In this document: positions 39,949 through 49,161 of the stretch, in pieces
Position numbering within the stretch: the first letter of the stretch is position 1
Layout of the letters: every line of letters starts with the position of its first letter
NCBI GenBank assembly: GCA_958439205.1
Contig: OY288189.1
Location: 3,425,001-3,489,000 of the forward strand
Source of the DNA: an uncultured Allorhizobium sp.
GTDB taxonomy: Bacteria; Pseudomonadota; Alphaproteobacteria; Rhizobiales; Rhizobiaceae
Length of the DNA: 64,000 nucleotides
Reading direction: 5' to 3'
Notes under the pieces: model-generated
Told to the model about the DNA's origin: nothing
Database searches by the model: none
What the model saw: only the letters and a program-made list of their open reading frames with translations
Program-made: the position numbers and the translations under genes

Positions 39949-40569
39949 TCAAAGCTTGGAAATTGTCTCCGGGTCGCCTTCGGGCGCTCCGGTCTCGGCC
40001 CAGCGCGTTTCGATCGCCGACACGATATCCTCGATCCGGTCGATGACCAGAGGCCGCACGAGGTGGGCCGTGTGGATGAAGCCGGATGCCGACATGTGGT
40101 CGATCAGCTCCAGCATCGGCTTCCAGAAATCGTTCACGTTGGCAAAGACCATCGGCTTGGCGTGACGGCCGAGCTGGCCCCAGGTCATGATCTCGACGAT
40201 CTCCTCCAGCGTGCCGATGCCGCCGGGCAGCGTCACGAAGGCATCAGAGCGCTCGAACATGGCGTGCTTGCGCTCATGCATGTCCTTGGTGATGATCAAT
40301 TCGTTGAGCTGGCCGAGGGAGTGGCGCGTCGCTTCCATATCGACGAGGAATTCGGGTATGATGCCCGTCACGTGACCGCCGGCTGACAAAACGCCTGAAG
40401 CAACTGCCCCCATGATGCCCTTGGTGCCGCCGCCATAAACCAGGCGGAGGTTGTTTTCGGCCAGTGCGCGGCCGAAATTGCGGCCTGCTTCCATGAAGGC
40501 GGGATCGCGTCCGGGCTGAGAGCCGCAATAGACGCAGACGGATCGAATCGGGGTTTTCTGTTCGCTCAT
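39949..40569 (-). CDS. LOG-family cytokinin riboside 5'-monophosphate phosphoribohydrolase-like protein
   Basis: This 206-residue Rossmann-fold protein begins SVCVYCGSQPGRDPAF and contains the LOG signature LPGGIGTLEEIVEIMTW plus YGGGTKGIMG. The family cleaves nucleoside monophosphates at the N-glycosidic bond; in plant-associated bacteria it can activate cytokinins. The ATG at 40569 fits the family start; the open frame extends upstream to 41016 only because it lies antisense to the LysM gene. Confidence 0.92.
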   Translation of the reverse strand: MSEQKTPIRSVCVYCGSQPGRDPAFMEAGRNFGRALAENNLRLVYGGGTKGIMGAVASGVLSAGGHVTGIIPEFLVDMEATRHSLGQLNELIITKDMHERKHAMFERSDAFVTLPGGIGTLEEIVEIMTWGQLGRHAKPMVFANVNDFWKPMLELIDHMSASGFIHTAHLVRPLVIDRIEDIVSAIETRWAETGAPEGDPETISKL

Positions 40570-40726
40570 ACGGGGCAAAAAACAGGCTCGCCCGCTTAAG
40601 GTCAACAAAATTGGCTGAAAACCCTTGTCCAGCCGGGTGGATTGATCCATCGCCGCTTGTCGATTCATCGGGTTGACGCTAGCAATTCCAAGGGAATGGC
40701 GGCTGTTCCGCCGGGAGACTTGAGAA

Positions 40727-42787
40727 ATGAAGAACCGTGCCCTCTGGGTGGTCCTGCTGGTCCTTGCCATCGTCAGCCTGCTGATGGTGTTCGTCATCAT
40801 GCCGCGGCTCAACACGCCGACGGCCGATCTGCCGACGGTGAACGCGGCCGCCGATGCGGCGAAGTCCGCAGCAGACCAGGTCCAGGCGACTGCCGAGACC
40901 GCAGCCGCCGATGTCGCCGCAACGGCAGCAGAGAAGATGGATCGCCTGAAGAGCGAGGCGGTGAAGGCCGTCGACGGCATCTCGGCGCTGTTTGCCGATG
41001 GCCGCACGCCGGGCATCGAGGCCTATTCGGCAGCCAAGACGCTGGCCCAGGGCGCACTCGAGGCTCTTTCGACCATCGATATTCCGGAGGGGCTGGATAC
41101 GGCCGTGATGGATGGCATCAAGGCGGTTCAGGCTGATGCCGCGCTGGCGCTGGCGCTCGTGCAGAAACTGCCTGCCGACCCTGCCCAGGCAGCCAACATG
41201 GTCGCTTCGATCAAGGACGCGCTTCTCGGCAAGCCGGTCGCTCCGGCGCCGGTCGCGGAGGCTCCCGCTGATGCTGCGCCGCGTTTCGACATCCTGCGCG
41301 TCGAGCCGGATGGTTCGACCGTGATTGCCGGCAATGCAATCCCCGGCGCCAAGGTCGAAATCCTCAACGGCAACGAGGTGATTTCCTCGCAGACCGTCGA
41401 CGGCACAGGCGATTTCGCAGCCGTGCTCGACCAACCGCTGGCACCCGGCGACCACTCGCTGCAGATCCGCGCCACCGCCCCCGATGGTAATGTCGTGACA
41501 TCGGAAGAGGTCGCGACGATTTCCGTGCCGGAAGGTGGCAAGGGCGAGCTGCTCGCCATGGTGTCGAAGCCGGGCGAAGCGAGCCGCATGATCACGCTTC
41601 CGGGCTCGGACAATGCGTCCACCGCGGCGCCTGCACAGCCGGCGGCAGCCAGCACGCCTGCTGCGACGGCTGGCGGCGTCACCCTGCCGGAACTTCCGGC
41701 TGCAGCGAGCGAACTTGCGACCTCTGCACCCGTCATGCCAGGCAGCGCGGAAACCGCGGCTGCCCCTGCCAACCAGCCGACGACCGAAACCCCGGCGTCG
41801 CTTCCGGGCGCCACCGAAGTTCAGGTCACCGCCGTCGAGATCGAGGGCGACCGCATCTTCGTCGCCGGCAAGGCACCGGCCGGTGCCACCGTGCGCGGCT
41901 TTGCCGACAAGGCCGTGATCGGTGAGGCCGTCAGCGATACGAGCGGCAATTTCGTCATCGAGGGCGAGATGAAGCTCGAGGTCGGAAACCACATCATCGA
42001 AGTCGAACTGCTGGATGCGACCGGCAAGGTCGTCGTGCGCGCCTCGGTGCCCTTCGAGCGCCCGGCCGGCGAGCAGGTCTCTGTCGTCGCCCAGACGGCA
42101 CCGGCTGCAGCAGGTGCTGCGGCCAGCCCTGAACAGGCGGAGTTCGAGCGGCTGCGTATCTCGCTCACAAAGGCGATGACGATCCTCGAAAATCTCTTCG
42201 CAAACGGTCAGAAGCCGGCACTGGAGCAGGCAGCTGCGGCCCGTTCGGCAACGGAAATCGGGCTGCAGTCGATTGCTGCTTTCCGGGCTGGCCCGAACGC
42301 CGATCCGGCCTTCATCGCAGCGGTCGATGCCCATGCCGCAAAGGCCCGGGAAGCCTTGGCTCTGCTCCAGCCGATTGCCGCCGGTGACGTGGACGCGCTC
42401 GGCGCTGCATTGCCGAAGCTCGTCGCCCTGATCCGCGATCTGTTGAACGAGCCGACACCGGCAGCGACGGCGGCACCGGCTGCAGAAGCAGCAGCCCCGG
42501 CGCAATCGGCTGCCGCGGCGTCGTCCGAGCCAAAGACGATCCAGCAGGCCCCGCTCGCCCAGAGCGACAGCAGCGTGATCATTCGTCGGGGCGACACGCT
42601 CTGGCAGATCTCGCGCCGCGTCTATGGCCAGGGCGTGCGCTACACGACGATCTATCTCGCCAACGAGAACGAGATCAACAATCCTGATATGATCGAACCC
42701 GGCCAGATCTTCACCGTCCCGCGCGATGCGCTGCCGAATGCGGAGGAAATCCACCGCAAACGTCTCCGCGGCGAGGCTGTGAACTGA
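40727..42787 (+). CDS. LysM-domain envelope protein with duplicated helical and Ig-like domains
   Basis: This 686-residue protein starts with a membrane anchor (WVVLLVLAIVSLLMVFVIMP). Then come: a helical domain (about residues 70-167, containing SALFADGRTPGIEAY), an Ig-like beta domain (about 184-285, GNAIPGAKVEILNGN), an Ala/Pro-rich linker, a second Ig-like domain (about 364-460, GKAPAGATVRGFADK), a second helical domain (about 471-574, ENLFANGQKPALEQA), another Ala-rich linker and a C-terminal LysM (about 617-668, IRRGDTLWQISRRVYGQG). LysM should bind peptidoglycan, so the protein probably links inner membrane and wall. Its partner is unknown. It precedes the Atm1-type exporter gene but a terminator separates them. 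Confidence 0.88.
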   Translation: MKNRALWVVLLVLAIVSLLMVFVIMPRLNTPTADLPTVNAAADAAKSAADQVQATAETAAADVAATAAEKMDRLKSEAVKAVDGISALFADGRTPGIEAYSAAKTLAQGALEALSTIDIPEGLDTAVMDGIKAVQADAALALALVQKLPADPAQAANMVASIKDALLGKPVAPAPVAEAPADAAPRFDILRVEPDGSTVIAGNAIPGAKVEILNGNEVISSQTVDGTGDFAAVLDQPLAPGDHSLQIRATAPDGNVVTSEEVATISVPEGGKGELLAMVSKPGEASRMITLPGSDNASTAAPAQPAAASTPAATAGGVTLPELPAAASELATSAPVMPGSAETAAAPANQPTTETPASLPGATEVQVTAVEIEGDRIFVAGKAPAGATVRGFADKAVIGEAVSDTSGNFVIEGEMKLEVGNHIIEVELLDATGKVVVRASVPFERPAGEQVSVVAQTAPAAAGAAASPEQAEFERLRISLTKAMTILENLFANGQKPALEQAAAARSATEIGLQSIAAFRAGPNADPAFIAAVDAHAAKAREALALLQPIAAGDVDALGAALPKLVALIRDLLNEPTPAATAAPAAEAAAPAQSAAAASSEPKTIQQAPLAQSDSSVIIRRGDTLWQISRRVYGQGVRYTTIYLANENEINNPDMIEPGQIFTVPRDALPNAEEIHRKRLRGEAVN

Positions 42788-42840
42788 GCTTTCACAGATC
42801 CGTCATTGTATTCGCGCGAGCGAAAACCTAATTGAGTAAG

Positions 42841-42873
42841 AGCGGCGGTCCTCCCAAGGGATCGCCGCTTTTT
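42841..42873 (+). terminator. Rho-independent terminator after the LysM gene
   Basis: AGCGGCGGTCC pairs with GGATCGCCGCT (with wobble) around a short loop, followed by TTTTT. It lies about 54 bp after the stop codon and 30 bp before the ABC exporter gene. Confidence 0.8.
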
Positions 42874-42902
42874 GATCTGCATGCAAGCGAGAGGGTCCGG
42901 GG

Positions 42903-44792
42903 ATGGCTGAGGCGAAGAAGAAGACAGTATCGGCCGACGACGGCAACCCGATGCAGACCCTGGTCAACCTCTGGCCCTATATGTGGCCGGCCGACCGCTT
43001 CGATCTGAAGATGCGGGTGGTCTGGGCCACAGTCTTCCTGATCATCTCGAAGTTTGTCCTGATCCTCGTCCCCTATTTCTTCAAATGGGCGACCGATGCG
43101 CTGGATGGCCGGATCGACATGGCAGGTCTCCTGCCGACCTTCCTGCTCGGCGCCGTCGCGCTCGTCATCTTCTACAATCTCACCCGGATCCTGCAGGTCG
43201 GCCTCAACCAGCTGCGTGACGCGCTCTTTGCCAGCGTCGGCCAGCATGCGGTTCGCCAGCTCGCCTACAAGACCTTCGTGCACATGCACCAGCTGTCGCT
43301 GCGCTTCCACCTGGAGCGCAAGACCGGTGGCCTCTCGCGCATCATCGAGCGCGGCACCAAGGGCATCGAAACCATCGTGCGCTTCACGATCCTGAACTCG
43401 ATCCCGACGCTGATCGAATTCATCCTGACGGCCGCGATCTTCTGGTGGACCTACGGCTTCTCCTATCTCGGCGTGACCGCCTTCACGGTCTGGGCCTATA
43501 TCTGGTTCACGATCCGGGCTTCCGACTGGCGCATCGGCATCCGCCGCGCGATGAACGACAGCGATACGGACGCCAACACCAAGGCGATCGACTCGCTCCT
43601 CAACTTCGAAACCGTCAAATACTTCGGCAATGAGGAGATGGAAGCGAAGCGCTTCGATGCTTCCATGGCGAAATACGAGAAGTCGGCGACGCAGGTCTGG
43701 ACTTCGCTCGGCTGGCTGAACTTCGGCCAGGGCCTGATCTTCGGCATTGGCACGGCGATTATCATGGTGATGTCGGCGCTTGCCGTGCAGCGCGGCGAGC
43801 AGACAATCGGCGACTTCGTGTTCGTCAATGCCATGCTGATGCAGCTTTCCATCCCGCTCAACTTCATCGGCTTCGTCTATCGCGAAATCCGCCAGGGCCT
43901 GACCGATATCGAGCAAATGTTCGATCTCCTTGAGGTAGAGGCCGAAGTGGTGGACAGCCCCGCTGCCAAGCCGCTGGTCATTGCGCAGGGCGCCATCGCC
44001 TTCAAGGACGTGCATTTCCACTACGATCCTGAGCGTCCGATCCTGAAGGGCGTCTCATTCGAAGTGCCGGCCGGCAAGACCGTTGCCGTGGTCGGCCCGT
44101 CGGGTGCAGGCAAGTCCACCATTTCCCGCCTGCTCTATCGCTTCTACGATGTGCAGAAGGGCTCGATCACCATCGATGGGCAGGACGTCCGGGACATCAC
44201 GCAGAAGTCGCTGCGCGCGGCCATCGGCATGGTCCCGCAGGATACCGTGCTGTTCAACGATACCATCGCCTACAACATCCGCTATGGCCGGCCGGGCGCT
44301 GCCGAAGACGACATCGTCCAGGCGGCGGAGATCGCGCAGATCTCGAACTTCATCAAGGACCTGCCCGACGGCTTCGAGACCAAGGTCGGTGAACGCGGCC
44401 TGAAGCTGTCCGGCGGCGAAAAGCAGCGTGTCGCGATCGCTCGTACCGTGCTCAAGGCACCGCCGATCCTCATCCTCGACGAGGCAACCTCGGCGCTGGA
44501 CACCACCACCGAGCACGAAATCCAGTCGGCGCTCGACATCGTCTCTAAGAACCGCACGACGCTGGTCATCGCCCACCGTCTGTCGACGGTCGTTGGTGCA
44601 GACGAGATCATCGTTCTCAAGGGCGGGGAGATCGCAGAGCGGGGCAGCCATTCTGATCTTCTCGAGCAGAATGGTCTCTATGCCTCGATGTGGAACCGTC
44701 AGCGCGAAGCGACCCAGGCCGAAGAAAAGCTGCGGCAGGTGCGCGAAAGCGATGAACTGGGTGTCGTGGTCCGCCGTCCCCCGGCCATTTGA
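42903..44792 (+). CDS. Atm1-type ABC exporter (fused permease and ATPase)
   Basis: This 629-residue half-transporter works as a homodimer. The N-terminal permease (about residues 35-320) has six helices and contains MHQLSLRFHLERKTGGLSR, typical of the Atm1/ABCB7 group. The ATPase has Walker [10 protein letters not shown], signature LSGGEKQRVAIART and Walker B ILILDEATSALD. Bacterial and mitochondrial Atm1 export glutathione-bound metals or sulfur species. The ATG at 42903 follows AGAGGGTCCGGGG. The exact substrate is not visible from the sequence. Confidence 0.93.
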   Translation: MAEAKKKTVSADDGNPMQTLVNLWPYMWPADRFDLKMRVVWATVFLIISKFVLILVPYFFKWATDALDGRIDMAGLLPTFLLGAVALVIFYNLTRILQVGLNQLRDALFASVGQHAVRQLAYKTFVHMHQLSLRFHLERKTGGLSRIIERGTKGIETIVRFTILNSIPTLIEFILTAAIFWWTYGFSYLGVTAFTVWAYIWFTIRASDWRIGIRRAMNDSDTDANTKAIDSLLNFETVKYFGNEEMEAKRFDASMAKYEKSATQVWTSLGWLNFGQGLIFGIGTAIIMVMSALAVQRGEQTIGDFVFVNAMLMQLSIPLNFIGFVYREIRQGLTDIEQMFDLLEVEAEVVDSPAAKPLVIAQGAIAFKDVHFHYDPERPILKGVSFEVPAGKTVAVVGPSGAGKSTISRLLYRFYDVQKGSITIDGQDVRDITQKSLRAAIGMVPQDTVLFNDTIAYNIRYGRPGAAEDDIVQAAEIAQISNFIKDLPDGFETKVGERGLKLSGGEKQRVAIARTVLKAPPILILDEATSALDTTTEHEIQSALDIVSKNRTTLVIAHRLSTVVGADEIIVLKGGEIAERGSHSDLLEQNGLYASMWNRQREATQAEEKLRQVRESDELGVVVRRPPAI

Positions 44793-44816
44793 GCCGACGA
44801 GCGGCTCGACAGGCGC

Positions 44817-46103
44817 TTAATCGGCCTTGCAGAGCCGGTTGCGCCCGTCGCGCTTCGCCCGATAGAGCGCGAGGTCCGCGCGGCGCAGGGCGTGGTCGAT
44901 CGTTTCCTGCGCCGGTTTGAAATCGGCAAGACCGATGCTGATCGTCCCCGCAGTGCCGACCTCCGTCGAAATCTGGCAGTAGCTGGCGATATCTGCCCGC
45001 ATGCGATCGAGAATTTCTGCTGCGCGTGCGGCATACTCTTCCGAGAAAAAGGCGAAGAATTCTTCACCGCCGGCGCGTGCAATCAAGACGCCCTCGCTCT
45101 CATGCGCCCGCAAGGTGTCGACGATCGAGCAGAGCGTCAGATCCCCCTCGCCGTGGCCCAGTGCATCATTGATCGACTTGAAGTGGTCAATGTCGATGAC
45201 TGCGACGGCGAAGGTGCTGGACAGGTTATCCGAGGCCTGCTCGATGGCGGATGCGGCCGCCTGGAAGAACTTGCGGCGGTTATAGGCATTGGTCAGCGGG
45301 TCGCGCTCGGCGGCAGCGGTCAGGCGCGCCTCGAGTTCCTTGCGCTCGGTGATATCGATCAGCACACCCGCGATGCCGCGCAAGCCCCCATCCGGGGCGG
45401 CGACGCAGGCCTTGTGCAGCATGATGTGACGCATGCCAGTTTCCGGCAGGCAGACATCGGTTTCCACTCTCAGCACACCACCCTGCCGCATCACTTCCAG
45501 ATCGGACTCGCGGTGAGCTTCTGCGACATCCGTGGGCAGGAAATTGGCCAGTGTCTGCCCGATCACCTGGTCCTGATGTGTGCCGAAAAACTGGCTGAAG
45601 GCGGTGTTGCAGCCGAGATAGCGACCGCCGACGTCCTTGAGGTAGATGGGTGTGGGCAAATGGTCGAGGCCGGCCTGCCAGGCATCGATATGGTCCTGCA
45701 GGGCCTCACGCGTCCGCTCCCGGGCTTCAACCAGCTTCAGATGCCGTCTGGCACGCAGGAGACAGCGCAGCAGGTGGTGCGGGCCGTCCTCGAGGAGCAA
45801 GTCGTCGGCGCCAGCCTCGAACAGTTTGGTCTGGAATTCGGTGCTCGCCTGACCGGTCACGGCGACAACGTAGAGGTCCTCTTGAAACTGCGTCCGCAGC
45901 CGATGCATGACGTCGAGCGCGACCCTCGTCGTTGCATCCAGGAAGCAAACGGAAGAGGCCTGGAGCTGATCCAGATTGCGCAAACATGCAGGTGCGAGAG
46001 AGCCAATCGCCGCAGGTGGCGGCAGGCCGTCTTCGGAATACCAGGCGATCGCGACCTGCGGCGCAGTGTCCGAAACCGTTTCAATTTTCCTGGCGAGCTG
46101 CAA
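44817..46103 (-). CDS. Diguanylate cyclase with degenerate receiver, PAS and GGDEF domains
   Basis: This 428-residue soluble protein has three parts. The first about 130 residues resemble a response-regulator receiver: the segment FEAGADDLLLEDGPHHLLRC matches the C-terminal half, but the usual KP motif after it is replaced by ED, so phosphotransfer is doubtful. A PAS domain follows (LDHLPTPIYLKDVGGRYLGC), with a PAC-like end. Last is a GGDEF domain with GGEEFFAFF and DIDHFKSINDALGH, likely active for c-di-GMP synthesis. No membrane helix is seen. It is divergent from psd with a 247-bp gap. Confidence 0.9.
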   Translation of the reverse strand: MQLARKIETVSDTAPQVAIAWYSEDGLPPPAAIGSLAPACLRNLDQLQASSVCFLDATTRVALDVMHRLRTQFQEDLYVVAVTGQASTEFQTKLFEAGADDLLLEDGPHHLLRCLLRARRHLKLVEARERTREALQDHIDAWQAGLDHLPTPIYLKDVGGRYLGCNTAFSQFFGTHQDQVIGQTLANFLPTDVAEAHRESDLEVMRQGGVLRVETDVCLPETGMRHIMLHKACVAAPDGGLRGIAGVLIDITERKELEARLTAAAERDPLTNAYNRRKFFQAAASAIEQASDNLSSTFAVAVIDIDHFKSINDALGHGEGDLTLCSIVDTLRAHESEGVLIARAGGEEFFAFFSEEYAARAAEILDRMRADIASYCQISTEVGTAGTISIGLADFKPAQETIDHALRRADLALYRAKRDGRNRLCKAD

Positions 46104-46350
46104 CAGTCAGTCCTTGCCCGGAGCAGCCCTTAACGGTGCCACAATCCGGATCCCCCATTTTTTCATCACCCCTTTTTTAGGGTGCAGTTATTTACAAAAT
46201 CTCGCCAGGAAACGAACAAGGCATTCTTTTTTTGGGCCAGCGGTGGATTGTCACAACTGGTTTACGCCGGCTTGATTTGACCGTCGGCATTGCCCAAGTG
46301 CGGCTTTCAGAGTAGTCACGGGCGACACAATTCAAAGACTGAGGACCCAA

Positions 46351-47049
46351 ATGGACCTGTTCGAAACCATCCGCAAGACGATCGTGCCCGTGCACAAGGA
46401 AGGCTATCCCTTCGTCGCGGCCTTCTTCGTCGCATCGCTGGTGCTCGGCTGGATCTGGGATCCGCTGTTCTGGGTCGGCATGGTACTGACCCTGTGGTGC
46501 GCTTACTTCTTCCGCGACCCCGAGCGCGTCACACCGCAGGACGACGATCTGGTCATCAGCCCGGCTGACGGACGCGTGTCCTCCGTGCAGATGTCGGTGC
46601 CGCCGGAAGAGCTCAACCTCGGTCGCGAGCCGATGCTGCGCATTACCGTCTTCATGAACGTCTTCAACTGCCACGTAAACCGTGCGCCTGTGCGGGGCCG
46701 GATCACGACCATCGCCTACAAGGAAGGCCAGTTTCTCAATGCGGAACTCGACAAGGCCAGCATCGACAACGAGCGCAACGGCTTGGTCATCGAAAGCAAG
46801 CATGGCCAGATCGGTGTCGTCCAGATTGCAGGCCTTGTCGCACGCCGGATCATCTGCTGGTTCAACCCGAACGACCCGCTGGATGCCGGTGAGCGTTTCG
46901 GCCTGATCCGCTTCGGTTCGCGCCTCGACGTCTTCCTGCCGGCCGGTTTCGAGCCGCGCGTCTCGCTCGGCCAGACCGCCATTGCGGGTGAAACCGTGCT
47001 GGCGGAATTTGGCTCGCCCAAGGGGCCGACGATTAGCCGCCGCAGCTAA
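46351..47049 (+). CDS. psd: Phosphatidylserine decarboxylase proenzyme
   Basis: This 232-residue membrane-associated enzyme converts phosphatidylserine to phosphatidylethanolamine. Two hydrophobic helices ([18 protein letters not shown] and [14 protein letters not shown]) precede the decarboxylase core with [11 protein letters not shown] and [11 protein letters not shown]. The autocatalytic Gly-Ser site that yields the pyruvoyl cofactor is in LAEFGSPKG near the C-terminus. This is the short proteobacterial class. It is 11 bp before pssA, the known rhizobial psd-pss operon. Confidence 0.96.
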   Translation: MDLFETIRKTIVPVHKEGYPFVAAFFVASLVLGWIWDPLFWVGMVLTLWCAYFFRDPERVTPQDDDLVISPADGRVSSVQMSVPPEELNLGREPMLRITVFMNVFNCHVNRAPVRGRITTIAYKEGQFLNAELDKASIDNERNGLVIESKHGQIGVVQIAGLVARRIICWFNPNDPLDAGERFGLIRFGSRLDVFLPAGFEPRVSLGQTAIAGETVLAEFGSPKGPTISRRS

Positions 47050-47060
47050 GGATAGCTCCG

Positions 47061-47921
47061 ATGGAAGAACCGAACCCGATCGCCGAGACCCGACCCGCAT
47101 CCGGCACCGATTCCGGTGCGCGCGGGCCGCGGCTTCGTGAAATCCCGCTTCGGCTCATCGTTCCGAACCTGATCACTGTGCTGGCCATCTGCGCCGGTCT
47201 GACCGGCGTGCGCCTCGCCTTCGAGAACCGCTACGAGCTGGCGGTAGCGATGGTGCTGGCCGCCGCCTTCCTCGACGGCATCGACGGGCGTGTGGCCCGC
47301 ATGATGAAGGCGACCTCGAAGTTCGGCGCGCAGATGGATTCGCTCGCCGACATCATCAATTTCGGCGTCGCCCCTGCCCTTGTCCTCTACGTCTTCGTGC
47401 TTGACCAAGCCAGGTCGCTGGGCTGGATCGCCGCCCTGATCTACGCGATTGCCGCAGGTCTTCGTCTCGCCCGTTTTAACGTCATGGATGAGCGCGAGAC
47501 CAAGGCACCCTGGCAATCGGAATTCTTCGTCGGCGTGCCCGCACCTGCGGGTGCTGCTCTCGTGCTGCTGCCGGTCTATCTCGGCTTCCTCGGTGTGGCA
47601 CCGGTCGGTGCCTTTGCCTATGCGAGCACGGCCTACACGATCATCATCGCCTATCTGCTGGTCAGCCGTCTGCCGGTCTGGTCGGGCAAATCCGAGACGA
47701 GCCACATCCGCCGCGACCTGGTGCTGCCGATGATTCTCGGCGTCGTGCTTTATGTCGCGCTGTTGATGAGCTTCACCTGGGAAGTGCTTGTTGTGACCGT
47801 GCTTCTCTATCTCTGCTCCCTGCCCTTCGGTGCCCGAAACTGGCATCGCCGCTACGGCACGCTGACGATCGGCGAAGAATCAGCGGAAAAGGGACTTTCG
47901 GAGATAGACCGGGGCGTTTGA
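47061..47921 (+). CDS. pssA: CDP-diacylglycerol--serine O-phosphatidyltransferase
   Basis: This 286-residue integral membrane enzyme makes phosphatidylserine from CDP-diacylglycerol and serine, supplying the Psd enzyme encoded just upstream. The CDP-alcohol phosphotransferase motif is present: DGIDGRVARMM, then GAQMDSLADIINFG. About eight hydrophobic helices follow. It is the membrane-type (Bacillus-like) Pss used by rhizobia, not the E. coli soluble type. A clear terminator lies 30 bp downstream. Confidence 0.96.
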   Translation: MEEPNPIAETRPASGTDSGARGPRLREIPLRLIVPNLITVLAICAGLTGVRLAFENRYELAVAMVLAAAFLDGIDGRVARMMKATSKFGAQMDSLADIINFGVAPALVLYVFVLDQARSLGWIAALIYAIAAGLRLARFNVMDERETKAPWQSEFFVGVPAPAGAALVLLPVYLGFLGVAPVGAFAYASTAYTIIIAYLLVSRLPVWSGKSETSHIRRDLVLPMILGVVLYVALLMSFTWEVLVVTVLLYLCSLPFGARNWHRRYGTLTIGEESAEKGLSEIDRGV

Positions 47922-47951
47922 CCCGTTTTTTGTTCAAAACTACACAATTTT

Positions 47952-47984
47952 AGCCCCGCCAAGCCTGAAAACTTGTGCGGGGCT
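47952..47984 (+). terminator. Terminator of the psd-pssA operon
   Basis: AGCCCCGC pairs with GCGGGGCT around a 17-base loop, followed by CTCCTTATCTACTCTTTTT. It starts 30 bp after the pssA stop. Confidence 0.75.
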
Positions 47985-48107
47985 CTCCTTATCTACTCTT
48001 TTTCTTCAAATTTGATTTGTGTCACAGCCTCGGTCACGCTTTTGTCATGATCTCCGCAGAGAGAGCCGCGAACAAAAAACGCCGGTCAGGAAACACTCCC
48101 GAGGAAC

Positions 48108-48251
48108 ATGACGATGACGACGCAGAACGACGCCGAGCAGCAGAAGCCGGCAAACGAGAATCTGGCCTTGAATTACCGTCCGCTCGGCCTGAAGGCTGTG
48201 CTGGCCGCCGCCCTGATGCTGAAGCGCAAGCCGGCACCGAAGGTCGCCTGA
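48108..48251 (+). CDS. Small 47-residue protein of unknown function
   Basis: The ATG at 48108 is preceded by a good ribosome site (GAGGA at 48101-48105). The product is hydrophilic at the N-terminus (MTMTTQNDAEQQKPANEN), then has LALNYRPLGLKAVLAAALM followed by KRKPAPKVA, a short amphipathic or membrane-seeking helix flanked by basic residues. The good ribosome site, isolated position after the pssA terminator and ordinary composition argue that it is a real gene. I do not recognise a family. It ends 14 bp before the convergent SRAP gene. Confidence 0.6.
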   Translation: MTMTTQNDAEQQKPANENLALNYRPLGLKAVLAAALMLKRKPAPKVA

Positions 48252-48264
48252 GCAGAGCCTTGCT

Positions 48265-49029
48265 CTAGAACAAGTTCATCTGCCCGTCGTCGGATTTGTC
48301 CGCGGCGGGCTTTTGCTTTTTGGGTGCCGGGATCACAGGTGCCTGGAGCTCGGCACCGACATTGGCGACCTTGTTAACGAGGTCCGAGACCGGGATCGCT
48401 TCGAAGTAATCCTCATCCGCGGGACGCATGAGATCGACGATGTCGCGCGGCTCGCCATTGCGGCAATCGAGCCAGCGGGCGAAATTCTGCGGCTCGATCA
48501 CGACAGGCATGCGGTCGTGGATCTCGCCGATCGTGCGATTGGCCCCGACGGTCAGGATGCAGCCCGTATCGAGCTCCGATCCGTCCTTCGACATATAGGT
48601 TTCCATCAACCCGCCGAAGCAGACGATGCCGCCCTTCTTCGGGCGGATCCAGTAGGCCTGCAGCTTTTCGCCACTCTCTTTGGAGGGCCTGTGCCACTCG
48701 TAGAAGCCGGAGGCTGGCACCAGGACGCGCCGGTGGCGCATGGCGGCGCGGAACGAAGCCTTCTCGATGGCCGTCTCCGAGCGCGCGTTGAGGAGCAGCG
48801 TGAATTCCTTGGGATCCTTGACCCAGGACGGGATAAGCCCCCAGCGCACGAGAACCGCCATGCGGTCCGGACGATTGGACCCTGGATCCAGAGGCGGTGC
48901 TGCGACCGCCACGAGAATGGGCTGCGTCGGCGCGATGTTGTAGCGCGGCGGAAAGCCCTCAAGCTCCATCACGCCAAGGATCTCGCGCACTTCTTCAGGG
49001 CTGGCTGTCAGGGCAAAACGTCCACACAT
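48265..49029 (-). CDS. SOS response-associated peptidase (SRAP/YedK-like, HMCES homologue)
   Basis: This 254-residue protein begins MCGRFALTASPEEV. The catalytic Cys2 is exposed after Met removal and forms a covalent link to abasic sites in single-stranded DNA. Other SRAP motifs: YNIAPTQPILV, the glutamate in SGFYEWHRP, and the histidine in EIHDRMPVVIEP. The start at 49029 is fixed by the need for Cys at position 2; the open frame further upstream is antisense to the Nudix gene. A Lys/Pro-rich tail (PAPKKQKPAADKSDDGQ) follows the domain. Confidence 0.95.
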   Translation of the reverse strand: MCGRFALTASPEEVREILGVMELEGFPPRYNIAPTQPILVAVAAPPLDPGSNRPDRMAVLVRWGLIPSWVKDPKEFTLLLNARSETAIEKASFRAAMRHRRVLVPASGFYEWHRPSKESGEKLQAYWIRPKKGGIVCFGGLMETYMSKDGSELDTGCILTVGANRTIGEIHDRMPVVIEPQNFARWLDCRNGEPRDIVDLMRPADEDYFEAIPVSDLVNKVANVGAELQAPVIPAPKKQKPAADKSDDGQMNLF

Positions 49030-49161
49030 CACCCGTAGATGGCAGTCCGCCTGCCATGGGTCAAGGTGACGCCCTGCTTGCAGGGGACCCCAAAGCCCGC
49101 GATAATCGCGACACGCTGCTTCGCCGAAGCGGTGCCGTCTTCGACCGGAGTTCGTCTTTTC

